DNA of 64,000 bases from Streptomyces phaeolivaceus (GCF_009184865.1 NZ_CP045096.1:9176001-9240000); one strand, 5' to 3'. Positions 8,248 through 17,775 are shown, counted from the first letter of the stretch. Notes: generated from the sequence alone by a model not told the origin. A program made the numbers and translations.

Positions 8248-10455
8248 ATGGCCCGCGACCCCCGACACGACGTCCTGTTCGAGCCGCTGCGAATCGGCCC
8301 CAGGACGCTGCGCAACCGGTTCTACGTCACCCCGCACGCCACGAACTTCGGCACCGACTTCCCCGGCGCCGAGGCCTACTACCGGGGCATGCGGGCCGAG
8401 GGAGGCTGGGCCGCCGTCTCGACGGGGGCGTGCCTGGTCAACATCGACGCCGACAACCCCCGGTGGAACCTCCACCACCTCGTCGACGACGGCGACGAGA
8501 ACAACCTGCGGCTGCTGGCGTCGAAGGTCCAGGAGCACGGCGCGCTGGCCGGCGTGGAACTCATCTACTACGCGGCCGGCACCGGACTGCGCACCCGTCT
8601 CCCGGCCCGGCCCGGCGTCAGCCAGGTCCGCAGCTACGGGATCAGCGAATGCTCCGCGCCCGCCATGACGAAGGCGGACATCCGGCAGATCCAGCGCCAG
8701 TACGTGGACGCCGCGCGGCGGGCGGAGCGCGCCGGGTTCGACCTGATCAACGTGCACCTGCGCGAGGCCGGAAGCGTGGCCTACCAGCTGCTGGACCCGT
8801 ACCTCAACACCCGTACCGACGAATACGGCGGGTCGTTCGCCAACCGCGTCCGTTTCGCGGTGGAGCTGTTCGACATGGTGCGCGACGCCGTCGACGACTG
8901 CGCGATCGTCGGAGGTTTCTGTATCGACTCCGCCGACGGCCGCATCGAGGCGGCGGAGGACGGCTACCGGTTCATCGAGACGATCGACTCGTACGTCGAC
9001 CTGTGGGACCTCCAGGTGGGGCGCTGGATCTACCCGGACGCCGGGCCGTCGCGCAGCCACCGCCAGGGCTGGCAGGTGCCGTACTACGAAACAGTCCGGC
9101 CCGCCGCGACGAAACCGATCGTGGGCGTGGGGCGTTTCACGGACCCCGACGTCATGGCGGACCTCGTCCGCACCGGCGTCCTCGACGTCATCGGCGCCGC
9201 ACGGCCCTCGATCTCCGACCCCTTCCTGCCCGCCAAGGTGGACGAGGGACGCCTGGAGGACATCCGGGAGTGCATCGGCTGCAACATGTGCGCCTCCCGG
9301 GTCGAGATCCCCGGCGCGTTCATCGCCTGCACGCAGAACGCGACGGTCGGGGAGGAGTACCGCCGGGGCTGGCACCCCGAGGTGTTCACCCGGCCCGCGG
9401 ACACCGAGGCACCGGTCCTCGTCATCGGCGCCGGCCCCGCCGGACTGGAGTGCGCGGTGACCCTCGGCCGGCGAGGCTTCGAGAACGTCCATCTCGTGGA
9501 CGCCGGGGACTCCCTCGGCGGCATCATGCGGTGGATCCCGAGGCTGCCGGGGCTCCAGGAGTGGTCCCGTTTCCTGGACTACCGGGTCTCGCAGCTCGAC
9601 CGCCTCAAGGGCGTCGAGGTGATCCTCAACCGGAAGCTGACGGCCGACGACGTCCTGGACTACGGGGCCGCGTCCGTCGTCGTCGCGACCGGCGCGGCCT
9701 GGGACCCCACCGGCGTGAACACCTACGTCCACCGTCCGGTGCCCGGCGCCGCCGGGAACGACGCGGTGTACACGCCCGACCAGATCATGCGGGACGACCT
9801 GCGCTTCAGCGGCCTGCGCGTCGTCGTCTTCGACGCCGACCGGTACTTCATGGGCCAGTCGATCGCGGAGCGTATCGCCGCCGACGGCAACGAGGTCGTG
9901 TTCGTCTCCAGCGAGGCGGACGTCCAGGGGTATCTGAGACTCACGGGCGAGGCCCAGTACCAGATCCGGCGCCTGCTGGACCTCGGCGTGAAGATCGTGC
10001 CCAACAGCATCCTGCGGGAGGTGCTGGACGGCGGTGTCGAGCTGGAGGACCGCACGACGGGCCGCATCGACAGACTCGGGGCCGACGCGGTGGTCATGGT
10101 GACCCAGCGCGTCCCCGACACCTCTCTCCACGACGCCCTGGCCGCCGATCCGGCCGGGCTGGAACGCGCGGGCATCACCAAGCTCCTGCGCATCGGCGAC
10201 TGCCTGGTACCCCGGCCGATCGCCGACGCCGCGTTCGACGGCCACCGGGTGGCGCGGGAATTCGACTCGCCCGACCCGGGAACGCCGCAGACCTTCATCC
10301 GCGAGCGCCGTGTCGTCGGTTTCGGCGACGGGGCCTTCGACGGCGGGCTGCCGCCCACGGCGACCCGGGGTGTCCGTACGACGCTGCCGCTCGTCCGGGC
10401 GCAGGACGCCGGCTCGACGGACCGGAGGCACATCAAGAAGGGCCAGGAGCAGTGA
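8248..10455 (+). CDS. Trimethylamine dehydrogenase-like iron-sulfur flavoprotein with a changed active site
   Basis: At 735 residues this matches trimethylamine/dimethylamine dehydrogenases along its whole length: an old-yellow-enzyme barrel (1-340), a 4Fe-4S motif with Cys342, 345, 348 and 361 (ECIGCNMCASR... IACTQNATVGEEYRRGWHPE), then two dinucleotide-binding domains starting VLVIGAGPAG. The N-terminus MARDPRHDVLFEPLRIGP is nearly that of TMADH. Key differences: the Cys that covalently holds FMN is Ala31 (PHATN); the aromatic-bowl Tyr60 and Trp355 positions are Ala61 and Val352; and the His/Tyr pair near residue 172 is replaced by LREAGS. It is probably a demethylase or dehydrogenase for another amine. 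TMADH reduces ETF, fitting the co-regulated etfBA. Confidence 0.88.
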   Translation: MARDPRHDVLFEPLRIGPRTLRNRFYVTPHATNFGTDFPGAEAYYRGMRAEGGWAAVSTGACLVNIDADNPRWNLHHLVDDGDENNLRLLASKVQEHGALAGVELIYYAAGTGLRTRLPARPGVSQVRSYGISECSAPAMTKADIRQIQRQYVDAARRAERAGFDLINVHLREAGSVAYQLLDPYLNTRTDEYGGSFANRVRFAVELFDMVRDAVDDCAIVGGFCIDSADGRIEAAEDGYRFIETIDSYVDLWDLQVGRWIYPDAGPSRSHRQGWQVPYYETVRPAATKPIVGVGRFTDPDVMADLVRTGVLDVIGAARPSISDPFLPAKVDEGRLEDIRECIGCNMCASRVEIPGAFIACTQNATVGEEYRRGWHPEVFTRPADTEAPVLVIGAGPAGLECAVTLGRRGFENVHLVDAGDSLGGIMRWIPRLPGLQEWSRFLDYRVSQLDRLKGVEVILNRKLTADDVLDYGAASVVVATGAAWDPTGVNTYVHRPVPGAAGNDAVYTPDQIMRDDLRFSGLRVVVFDADRYFMGQSIAERIAADGNEVVFVSSEADVQGYLRLTGEAQYQIRRLLDLGVKIVPNSILREVLDGGVELEDRTTGRIDRLGADAVVMVTQRVPDTSLHDALAADPAGLERAGITKLLRIGDCLVPRPIADAAFDGHRVAREFDSPDPGTPQTFIRERRVVGFGDGAFDGGLPPTATRGVRTTLPLVRAQDAGSTDRRHIKKGQEQ

Positions 10456-10491
10456 CCACGCGTACCACCGAACATCAAGGAAGTGTTTTTC

Positions 10492-11892
10492 ATGACTGAC
10501 GCCACCGGAGCCGAGCTCCTGAACTCGCTGCTGACCCCGACGGACCGACTGTCGGTGGAGGAAGGCGAGCTGGTCGTGGACGGCCACAAGGCGAGCGAGC
10601 TCCTGGCAGAGTTCGGTTCCCCGCTGTTCGTGCTCTCCGCCGGGGTGTTCGTGGACAACCTGCGACGGATCCGGTCCGCGTTCAGCGCGAACTGGCCCGA
10701 GCCCGTGTCCGTCCTCTACGCGATCAAGACCAACAACAACCTGGCCGTCCGGGCGCTGATGAGCGCGAACGGCGCGGGCGGGGACGCGTTCAGCGAAGGT
10801 GAGCTGGATGCCACGATCCGCACCGGAACCGACATGTCGAAGGTCGTGATCAACGGCTCCGACAAGTCGGACGGAGTCATCCGGACCGCCGTCCGCCACG
10901 GTGCCTGCATCAACTTCGACTGCGCCGAGGACGCCGAGCGGACGAGCGCGATCGCCGCCGCCGAGGGAGTCAGGGCCCGGGTCCTGGTCCGGCTCCGGCT
11001 CACCCTCGACGACGCGGACGCCGGCAGCGAGGACTACCCCGCCGTCGAGAAGCTGCGCAACTACCTCGTGCGCGACCAGGTCGGCCTGTCGGCGGAATCG
11101 GCCGCCGAGATCGTGCCCAGGGTCCTCAAGGACCCCAACCTCGAACTGATCGGCTACCACTTCCACCAGGGCCGCCAGTCGCGGGAACTCGCGCACTTCC
11201 AGTGGTGGGCGAAGTCCCTGGGCCGGACCGTCGGCAGGCTCGCCGACCTCACCGGGTTCCAGCCCCAGGTCATCGACACCGGCGGCGGCTACCCGCGGCA
11301 GCGGGACACCGAGATGCTCGTGGGCGAGCGGATGAACCCCCTCACCATCGAGGAGTACGGCGCCGGCATCTGCGAAGGGCTGATCGCCGGGCTCACCGAG
11401 GGCGGTGTGCCGATCCCGGAACTCTGGATCGAGCCGGGCCGGTTCATCTCCGGCAACTCCGGTGTGCTCCTGGCCACGGTCGGCACGGTCAAGTCCGACC
11501 AGGGCAGCACGTGGGTGAACGTGGACGCGTCCATCAACAACCTGCCGCGGGTCGACAACCGCAGCTTCAAGTACGTCCTCCTGCCGGCCACCCGCATGGA
11601 CGAGCAGCCGACCGACCGGGTCAACGTGGTCGGCGCGCTGTGCACCGGGGCGCACTTCGCGAGCGACCTCGCCTTCCCGCCCACCGAGCGCGGCGACGCC
11701 GTGGCGTTCCTCGACGCCGGCATGTACGCGGAGGTCGGACAGAACCAGTACAACGCGGTGCCGCGCCCGGCGACGGTGATGGTCCTCGACGGCGAGCCCG
11801 TCGTGGTCAAGCGCCGCGAGACGCTGGACGACGTCTTCGCCGCGCACCAGGTGCCCGAGGGGCTGAAGAATCACTCCCTGTCGGCACGCTGA
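10492..11892 (+). CDS. Fold-III PLP-dependent decarboxylase (DAP/ornithine decarboxylase-like)
   Basis: A 466-residue member of the alanine-racemase-fold PLP decarboxylases. The Schiff-base Lys79 lies in LYAIKTNNN; HFHQG (around 223), DTGGGYP, EPGRFISGNSG and the Cys384 block GALCTGAHFASD follow, then QYNAVPRP. The Cys and phosphate-binding motifs argue for a working enzyme, but the specificity loop around residues 275-290 is not that of LysA. I start at ATG 10492 because AAGGAA is 9 bases upstream; a GTG at 10483 is too close to it. As the last gene of the operon it may decarboxylate an amino acid feeding the pathway. Carboxynorspermidine or diaminopimelate decarboxylase activity are alternatives. 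Confidence 0.8.
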   Translation: MTDATGAELLNSLLTPTDRLSVEEGELVVDGHKASELLAEFGSPLFVLSAGVFVDNLRRIRSAFSANWPEPVSVLYAIKTNNNLAVRALMSANGAGGDAFSEGELDATIRTGTDMSKVVINGSDKSDGVIRTAVRHGACINFDCAEDAERTSAIAAAEGVRARVLVRLRLTLDDADAGSEDYPAVEKLRNYLVRDQVGLSAESAAEIVPRVLKDPNLELIGYHFHQGRQSRELAHFQWWAKSLGRTVGRLADLTGFQPQVIDTGGGYPRQRDTEMLVGERMNPLTIEEYGAGICEGLIAGLTEGGVPIPELWIEPGRFISGNSGVLLATVGTVKSDQGSTWVNVDASINNLPRVDNRSFKYVLLPATRMDEQPTDRVNVVGALCTGAHFASDLAFPPTERGDAVAFLDAGMYAEVGQNQYNAVPRPATVMVLDGEPVVVKRRETLDDVFAAHQVPEGLKNHSLSAR

Positions 11893-11913
11893 GGCGTCGA
11901 GGAGGGAGACCGA

Positions 11914-11943
11914 GGACGGGGCGCCGGAAGCGGCGCCCCGTCC
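11914..11943 (+). terminator. Rho-independent-type terminator of the 1397-11892 operon
   Basis: A perfect 13-bp GC-rich stem (GGACGGGGCGCCG) with a GAAG tetraloop, followed by TT, 21 bases after the decarboxylase stop. Confidence 0.85.
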
Positions 11944-12000
11944 TTCGGGGTGAGACGTGTTCACGGCCGCTGCCGGTGACCCCGGGTCTCGGTCCAAGAA

Positions 12001-12037
12001 CCATGGGCTGCCGGGCAACGCGCCCGACAGCCCATGG
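12001..12037 (-). terminator. Terminator hairpin of the convergent esterase gene
   Basis: Inverted repeat CCATGGGCTG / CAGCCCATGG with an inner CGGGC/GCCCG stem and an AACGC loop. It lies 12 bases beyond the stop of the leftward hydrolase gene. With the hairpin at 11914 it insulates the two convergent units. Confidence 0.75.
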
Positions 12038-12048
12038 TCGTGATCTCG

Positions 12049-13035
12049 TCAGGAAGCGAGCAGACGGGCCAGCCAGGAGTTGCGTACGGTCGCCGCCTGC
12101 CGGGCCATCTCTCCGCGGGGCGCCAGCTCCTCCCACGCATGGGTGCCTCCGGGCCAGACGTGCAGTTCCGCGACGCCTCCGTCGGCCCAGATGCGTGAGG
12201 CGTAGGCGACGTCCTCGTCGCGGAACACCTCCGCGGATCCGACGTCGATGAACGCCGGGGGGAGTCCGGAGAGGTCGGTCGCCCGGCCCGGGGCCGCGTA
12301 GACCGACACATCGGGTCCCCCGCTCCGTTCGCCGAGCAGCGCTGCCCAGCCGGTCCGGTTGCTCTCGCGGTTCCACACACCGAGGCCTTCGAACTGCCGC
12401 GCCGAGTCCGTGTGGTCCCGGTCGTCCAGCATCGGGCACAGGAGCATCTGGCCGGCGGGAACAGGACCACCCCGGTCCCGGGCCAGCAAGGCCGTCCCGG
12501 CGGCCAGACCGCCGCCCGCGCTGGCGCCGACCAGCACGAGGCGGCCGATGTCGACCCCGATCTCCTCGGCGTGCTCGGCGACCCACTCCAGGGCCGCGTA
12601 GCAGTCCTCGACCGGATACGGATCGGGGTACTCGGGTGCCAGCCGGTACTCGACCGTCGTCACGACCGCGTCGTGCTCCTTGATCCAGGGCAGGGCGAGC
12701 GACAGCCCGAAGAAGCGGTCGCCGATCACCATGCCTCCGCCATGGATGTTGAAGACGCAGGGACGCGGTCCCGAGCTGCCCGGCCGCCGGTAGACGGAGA
12801 GCGCGATCTCGTCGCCGAGGTGACCCGGTATCAGGAAGTCCTCGCACTCCGCGCCGAACGCGTTCAGGTCCTCACCGAAGGCGTCCTTGCTCAGCTCGCG
12901 CAGCTCGGCGAGGTTGTCGAGCCGCAGGGTGGTCGCCATGGTCCACGGGGTGCCGTTCGCCGATTCCTCGGCCATCCTCGCCAGTGCCTCGGCCACGTCG
13001 GGATCGAAGGGTGGGCGCCGCGGGTTCGTCGTCAT
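12049..13035 (-). CDS. Alpha/beta hydrolase of the hormone-sensitive-lipase family
   Basis: A 328-residue soluble esterase. It shows the HSL oxyanion motif NIHGGGMV, the nucleophile elbow VGASAGGG, the acid in [12 protein letters not shown] and the His in PGGTHAWEE, so the triad is complete. These enzymes hydrolyse short acyl esters. The gene stands alone, converging on the long operon, with terminators on both sides. It has no candidate GntR operator directly upstream. Its physiological ester is unknown. Confidence 0.88.
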   Translation of the reverse strand: MTTNPRRPPFDPDVAEALARMAEESANGTPWTMATTLRLDNLAELRELSKDAFGEDLNAFGAECEDFLIPGHLGDEIALSVYRRPGSSGPRPCVFNIHGGGMVIGDRFFGLSLALPWIKEHDAVVTTVEYRLAPEYPDPYPVEDCYAALEWVAEHAEEIGVDIGRLVLVGASAGGGLAAGTALLARDRGGPVPAGQMLLCPMLDDRDHTDSARQFEGLGVWNRESNRTGWAALLGERSGGPDVSVYAAPGRATDLSGLPPAFIDVGSAEVFRDEDVAYASRIWADGGVAELHVWPGGTHAWEELAPRGEMARQAATVRNSWLARLLAS

Positions 13036-13282
13036 GGAAGTCCGTGCCTTTCACGAGGTGCCGCCCTGGTGGTCCACGAGGGCGAGGACGTCCAGGGCGT
13101 GGGATGAGGCTGCCGACCGGGCGCCGGGGGCCAGGCCCGGGGAGGAGGGCCCGCCCCCGACGCCCCGTCGGGGCCCAGGCCGCCGACCGGGACGTGGGCG
13201 ACCGGAACGGGGGCGGCCGTGCCGACGGGCCGCCTCGGCCAAGCCGTCACATGTTCCCGGTGCGGGGCGGCCGGACCGGAAA

Positions 13283-13326
13283 GGCGATGCGAGGCACCGG
13301 GACGAACCCAGGTGCCTCGCATCGCC
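13283..13326 (-). terminator. Terminator of the leftward aldehyde dehydrogenase gene; intergenic 13036-13375
   Basis: A perfect 16-bp inverted repeat (GGCGATGCGAGGCACC) with a 12-base loop, 50 bases past the aldehyde dehydrogenase stop. The rest of the 340-base gap (13036-13282) is GC-rich, without a convincing ORF. It must hold the esterase promoter, which I cannot pinpoint. Confidence 0.8.
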
Positions 13327-13375
13327 GGTCCCCGCCGGGCCGGGCAGGGGCTTTGCCGGGCCGGGGCGGCCGGCG

Positions 13376-14716
13376 TCAGCCGACGGTGCGGATGAGCTTC
13401 CTGTTCAGGAACTCGTCGATGCCGAAGCGGCCGAGCTCCCGGCCGAAACCGGAGCGCTTGACACCGCCGAAGGGCAGCTCCATGCTCTCCACGCCGACGC
13501 CGTTGACGAAGACCATGCCGGCGTCGATCCGGTCCGCGACCCGCTGGGCCTGCTCGGCGTCGGTCGTGAACACGTAGGACCCCAGCCCGTACTGCGTGTC
13601 GTTGGCGATCTCGATCGCCTCGGCCTCGTCGCCCGCCTTGAACACCATCGCCACCGGACCGAAGAGTTCCGTACGGGACGACGGGTCGCCGCGGTCGATG
13701 TCGGTCAGCACGCCCGTGGGGTAGTGGGCGCCCACGCGCTCGCCGGAGCTGGCCAGCGTGGCACCGGCGGCCACGACCTCCGCGACCTGCTGTTCGAGCC
13801 GCTCGGCCGCGGCCACGGAGGAGAGCGGGGCGGTCGTGTCGGCGAGGACCTTCTCGGTGAACCTCGGCACGAACGCGTCGTACAGGCTCTCGTGCACGAT
13901 GATCCGCTTGGCGGCGTTGCAGGCCTGGCCGGCGTTGTCCAGGCGCGCCGTGACGGCGGCGTCGACCGTCGCGTCGATGTCGTCGGAGCTCAGCACGATG
14001 AACGGGTCGGAGCCGCCGAGTTCGAGCACGACCTTCTTCAGGTGGCGGCCCGCGATCTCGGCGACGGCCGCGCCGGCCCGCTCGGAACCGGTCAGCGAGA
14101 CGCCCTGGACGCGGGGGTCCGCGATGATCTCCGCGACCTGCTCGTTGTCGGCGTAGATGTTGACGTAGGCGCCCTCGGGGTAGCCGGCGTCCAGGAAGAT
14201 CTGCTGGATCGCCGCCGCGGACTCGGGACACTGGGGCGCGTGCTTGAGCACGATGGTGTTGCCCGCCACCAGGTTGGGGCCGGCGAAACGGGCCACCTGG
14301 TAGTAGGGGTAGTTCCACGGCATGATGCCCAGGAGCGGGCCGACCGGGCTCTTGCGGACCAGGGCGCTCCCCTCGCCGCCGATCAGCTCGATCGGCTCGT
14401 CGGCCAGGAACCGCTCCGCGTTGTCGGCGTAGTAGCGGTAGATCGCACCGCTGAACCTCGCCTCGCCGCGGGCCGACGCCACCGGCTTGCCCATCTCACG
14501 GTTGATGATGGCGGCGAGTTCGTCACTGCGCTCGACGTGCAGGTCGGCGACCCTCCGGATCAGCTTCACGCGGTCCTGGAGGGTGCTGGTGCGGCCCCAG
14601 GTGTCGAACGCGGCCTGTGCCGCCGCGACCGCCGCCGACACCTTCTCGTCGCTGTCCGTGGGGTAGGAGCGCACCAGCTGTCCGGTGCTCGGGTCGGTCA
14701 CGGCGTATTCAGTCAT
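13376..14716 (-). CDS. Semialdehyde dehydrogenase (GabD2/SSADH-like ALDH)
   Basis: A 446-residue short-form ALDH lacking the N-terminal extension of many relatives. The cofactor site is [10 protein letters not shown], the general base is in LELGGSDPF, and the nucleophile Cys lies in [11 protein letters not shown]. This resembles actinobacterial GabD2-type succinate-semialdehyde dehydrogenases. It would oxidise succinate or glutarate semialdehyde, ends reached from GABA or 5-aminovalerate by the GabT encoded nearby (inference). It is divergent from lhgO across a 244-base gap containing GntR operator site 2, which suggests joint control. Confidence 0.87.
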   Translation of the reverse strand: MTEYAVTDPSTGQLVRSYPTDSDEKVSAAVAAAQAAFDTWGRTSTLQDRVKLIRRVADLHVERSDELAAIINREMGKPVASARGEARFSGAIYRYYADNAERFLADEPIELIGGEGSALVRKSPVGPLLGIMPWNYPYYQVARFAGPNLVAGNTIVLKHAPQCPESAAAIQQIFLDAGYPEGAYVNIYADNEQVAEIIADPRVQGVSLTGSERAGAAVAEIAGRHLKKVVLELGGSDPFIVLSSDDIDATVDAAVTARLDNAGQACNAAKRIIVHESLYDAFVPRFTEKVLADTTAPLSSVAAAERLEQQVAEVVAAGATLASSGERVGAHYPTGVLTDIDRGDPSSRTELFGPVAMVFKAGDEAEAIEIANDTQYGLGSYVFTTDAEQAQRVADRIDAGMVFVNGVGVESMELPFGGVKRSGFGRELGRFGIDEFLNRKLIRTVG

Positions 14717-14788
14717 CGCGTTCCCATCTGTGGTTCGCCGAAGGAAGGGATCAGGAGGGTGACTCCGAAGCCGACTTTCTGGTAGCTA

Positions 14789-14805
14789 ATTGTTGACAAT
14801 CTACT
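14789..14805. promoter_or_regulatory. Putative GntR/FCD operator, site 2 (divergent)
   Basis: The minus strand reads AGTAGATTGTCAACAAT around the near-palindrome ATTGTTGACAAT (14789-14800). The site is 73 bases upstream of the leftward semialdehyde dehydrogenase and 156 bases upstream of lhgO, so it could control both. Confidence 0.7.
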
Positions 14806-14960
14806 GAGTGTGGGATGGTTAGGCAAGCGGGTCACTCCTGCTGACCGTGACAGCCGAGGGTATGTCTCGCCGGGCGGCGGGACAGCCGTCCGCGCAGAGA
14901 GCGAGGAGCCATGACAGAGCCGACCAACCCGGGCCGTACGTCTGCCGGGGGTGCCGCGTG

Positions 14961-16151
14961 ATGTACGAGGTGGTTGTCGTCGGAGGCGGCATCGTCGGGG
15001 CCGCGACGGCGCACGAGCTGACCTCCCGGGGCCTCGGCCCCGTCCTCGTGCTGGACAAGGAGCCCTTCGTCGCCCGTCACCAGACCGGGCACAACAGCGG
15101 CGTCATCCACTCCGGGATCTACTACGAACCGGGCAGCCACAAGGCGGTGATGTGCCGCGAGGGCGCGGCAGCCACGAAGGCCTTCGCGGCGGAGCACGGG
15201 ATCCCGGTCACCGAGTGCGGGAAGCTGCTCGTGGCGACGGACCGGCGCGAACTGGAGCGGCTGTCGGCCCTGGAGGAGCGCGCGAAGCTGAACTCCATCG
15301 ACGCGGAGACCCTCGACGCCGCCGAACTCCGCCGCCGGGAACCCCATGTCACCGGTCTGGGCGCGCTGTTCATCCGCGAGACCGCGATCGTGGACTACAC
15401 CGAGATCACCGCGAAGCTCGTGCACCTGGTGACCGAGGCGGGCGGCGAGGTCCGTACGGGCGTCACGGTGACCGGTGTCCGGGAGACGACGGACGCGGTG
15501 ACGCTGAGGACCGACCGGGGCGGGGTGACGGCACGCCGAGTCGTCTTCTGCGCGGGCCTGCAGGCGGACCGCATGGCCCGGCTGTGCGGCCTGGCACCGG
15601 ACGTGCGCATCGTGCCGTTCCGCGGCGAGTACTACGACATCGTCCCGCACCGCGCGAACCTGGTGTCCACGCTCGTCTACCCCGTTCCCGATCCCGACCT
15701 CCCGTTCCTGGGCGTGCACCTGACGCCCACCCTGGACGGTGGACTCAACGTGGGCCCCAGCGCGGTTCTGGGCCTGTCGCGCGAGGGGTACCCCAAGGGC
15801 TCCCTCGACTGGCGGGACGTACGTGACATGGCGTCCTTCCCCGGCATGTGGCGGGTGGCGCGCGGCAACGTCCGCGTGGGCCTGAGGGAGATGCGGAACT
15901 CGCTGTGGAAGCGCGGCTATCTGAAGGAGTGCCGCAAGTACTGCCCGGAACTGACCCTGGAGGATCTGATACCGCGCGAGGCGGGCATCAGGGCCCAGGC
16001 GGTCATGCGCGACGGCAGCTTCGTGCACGACTTCCTGGTGCGCCGCACGGACCGCACGCTCCACGTGCTCAACGCCCCGTCCCCGGCGGCCACCTCGGCA
16101 CTCCCGATCGCCGCACACGTGGTGTCCCTGCTGGACGGCACCCTGGGCTGA
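14961..16151 (+). CDS. lhgO: L-2-hydroxyglutarate oxidase
   Basis: A 396-residue FAD enzyme of the DAO fold oxidising L-2-hydroxyglutarate to 2-oxoglutarate, with electrons going to the respiratory chain. The match to LhgO runs end to end: VVVGGGIVGAATAHEL (FAD Rossmann), HQTGHNSGVIHSGIYY, FRGEYYDIVP, PDPDLPFLGVHLTP, GYLKECRKYCPEL and NAPSPAATSALPI. ATG 14961 begins directly before the FAD motif; upstream in-frame codons are not conserved. L-2-hydroxyglutarate normally comes from glutarate through CsiD, but no csiD is in this window. It shares operator site 2 with the semialdehyde dehydrogenase gene. Confidence 0.92.
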   Translation: MYEVVVVGGGIVGAATAHELTSRGLGPVLVLDKEPFVARHQTGHNSGVIHSGIYYEPGSHKAVMCREGAAATKAFAAEHGIPVTECGKLLVATDRRELERLSALEERAKLNSIDAETLDAAELRRREPHVTGLGALFIRETAIVDYTEITAKLVHLVTEAGGEVRTGVTVTGVRETTDAVTLRTDRGGVTARRVVFCAGLQADRMARLCGLAPDVRIVPFRGEYYDIVPHRANLVSTLVYPVPDPDLPFLGVHLTPTLDGGLNVGPSAVLGLSREGYPKGSLDWRDVRDMASFPGMWRVARGNVRVGLREMRNSLWKRGYLKECRKYCPELTLEDLIPREAGIRAQAVMRDGSFVHDFLVRRTDRTLHVLNAPSPAATSALPIAAHVVSLLDGTLG

Positions 16152-16200
16152 CCCCGGGGCGCGCGCCGGGCTCGCCGGGCGACACCGGGGGGCGGAGATC

Positions 16201-17655
16201 TCAGTCGGGTGTGTGGTCGCGCAACGCCAGCCAGAGATGTGCCGCCACGTCCGGGTCGTCGAGGTCGAGCCCGGTGATCTCACGGACCCGGTCGACGCGG
16301 TAGCGCAGCGTGTTGCGGTGCACGCCGAGGTCCCTCGCCGCCGCTTCCCAGTGCCCCCGGTGCCGGAGGTAGGCGCGGGCGGCCCCGACGAGCGCGGGAC
16401 GGTCCGCCGTCAGCAGCCCGGCCAGGCCCGCCCGCACCCCCGCCCGGGAGACGGGGACCACCGGGTCGAGCGCGACGGAGCCGGCGTCGAGCGCGTCGAG
16501 CGCGTCCAGTTCCCGCAGCCGGACGCCGCCGAGGTCCGTGACCCGCACCGGTTCCGAGAGCGACGCCCGCACCGAAGGATCCAGGGCGAGCAGGGATCTC
16601 GGCAGTCCGGCCGCCGCCCGCCAGTCCGCGGGCACCGCGAACCAGGCGCGCTCACCGTCGGCGACGGCACCGTGCGCCTGCTCGCACCACTGCTCGACCA
16701 GGCCGACGGCCGCTTCGACGGCGACCGAACGCAACGCCAGGACACGTACGTGCGCCGGAACCGGCGGCGCGCCGACCACGGCCCCCAGCCGTGCCGCCGC
16801 GTCCACCATTCCCAGGTCGAGCAGCGCGGCGACGCCCGTCCGGGCGCTCGCGCTGCTCCTGCGCGTCGCCGCCGCCCTTGACTCGACCAGCCCCAGCAGC
16901 GAGGCGGCGGTCACGACCGTGCGCCGCTCGCCGGGGCTGATCCGGTGGTCGGCCCCGACCGCGAGGAAGCCGAAGGCGCGTCCCTCGGCGGTCAACGGCA
17001 GGAGAACGACATGCCGTTCACCCGAGATGAGGGAGGCCGTCCTGGGGCCGGAGGCCATCTGGGCGATGTCGTCGGCGAGCGGCTGCGCCCGTTCCCGGGC
17101 GGTCTGCGGGTGCGCGCGCTCGACGCGCCCGTCCGGCGCGAGGACGGCCGACCAGCCGTCGGCCGCCGTGGCCAGGGTGCGCAGCACCGCACCCGTGGGG
17201 TCCTCCGATGTCGCCGCGTCCACGAGAGCGCGCTGGTAGGCCAGTTGGTCCAGCAGGACCTGTTCCCCCTCGCGGGCGATCGCGTGCCAGTAGGCGCGGC
17301 TGATGGCGAGGAACGGAGTCTGGGCAGGGACGACGAGAAGGGGAAGGCCGGCGCCGCGGCACGCCCGGACGAGTACCGCGGGGACCGTGTCGTGCACGGG
17401 ACCGACACCGAAGCCGAGCCCCGCCACGCCGGACCGGACCAGCCTCGCCACGTATGTCTCGCAGCCCGCGACGCTCTTCGGCAGGGCCAGCCCCGTGGTC
17501 AGCAGCAGTTCGCCGCCGCTGAGGAACCCGGTCGGGTCGGGAAGCTCGCTGACGTGGACCGCCGAGACGGCCGCGTCCGTCGCCGTGAACCCGCTCACGG
17601 GCTGGAGATCGCGGCCCAGGCCGCCTACGAGACTGCGAAGAGTGGGGTGGGACAT
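16201..17655 (-). CDS. PucR/CdaR-family transcriptional regulator
   Basis: A 484-residue regulator with an N-terminal PucR sensory domain (ELPDPTGFLSGGELLLTTGL), a middle GGDEF-like region and a C-terminal helix-turn-helix in HRNTLRYRVDRVREITGLDL. PucR-type proteins usually activate neighbouring amino-acid, purine or GABA catabolic genes when their metabolite is present. It is transcribed divergently from gabT across about 120 bases, so it very likely controls gabT and the semialdehyde dehydrogenase behind it. I could not find a convincing inverted repeat in the divergent gap. Confidence 0.88.
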   Translation of the reverse strand: MSHPTLRSLVGGLGRDLQPVSGFTATDAAVSAVHVSELPDPTGFLSGGELLLTTGLALPKSVAGCETYVARLVRSGVAGLGFGVGPVHDTVPAVLVRACRGAGLPLLVVPAQTPFLAISRAYWHAIAREGEQVLLDQLAYQRALVDAATSEDPTGAVLRTLATAADGWSAVLAPDGRVERAHPQTARERAQPLADDIAQMASGPRTASLISGERHVVLLPLTAEGRAFGFLAVGADHRISPGERRTVVTAASLLGLVESRAAATRRSSASARTGVAALLDLGMVDAAARLGAVVGAPPVPAHVRVLALRSVAVEAAVGLVEQWCEQAHGAVADGERAWFAVPADWRAAAGLPRSLLALDPSVRASLSEPVRVTDLGGVRLRELDALDALDAGSVALDPVVPVSRAGVRAGLAGLLTADRPALVGAARAYLRHRGHWEAAARDLGVHRNTLRYRVDRVREITGLDLDDPDVAAHLWLALRDHTPD

Positions 17656-17775
17656 GTGCCGTCCTGGTCGGACTGTCTGAATCGGCGAAGTTTCGGGCAG
17701 ATCATACGACGACAGGGAGTCGGGCGGATCCTACGCTCAACCGCACCCACCGGTCCCCTCGCAATGGGAGTCCCC

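Noticed and set aside
10492..11892. Assignment of the PLP decarboxylase as LysA for lysine synthesis
   Set aside because: It is the last gene of a catabolic operon, and its specificity region differs from LysA although the PLP motifs match. Diaminopimelate activity is left open but not claimed.
8110..12018. 1302-codon open frame on the minus strand
   Set aside because: It is antisense to the thioesterase, TMADH-like and decarboxylase genes, has no recognisable domain and is Arg/Gly/Asp/Val-rich, as expected from the third-position GC bias of the opposite strand.
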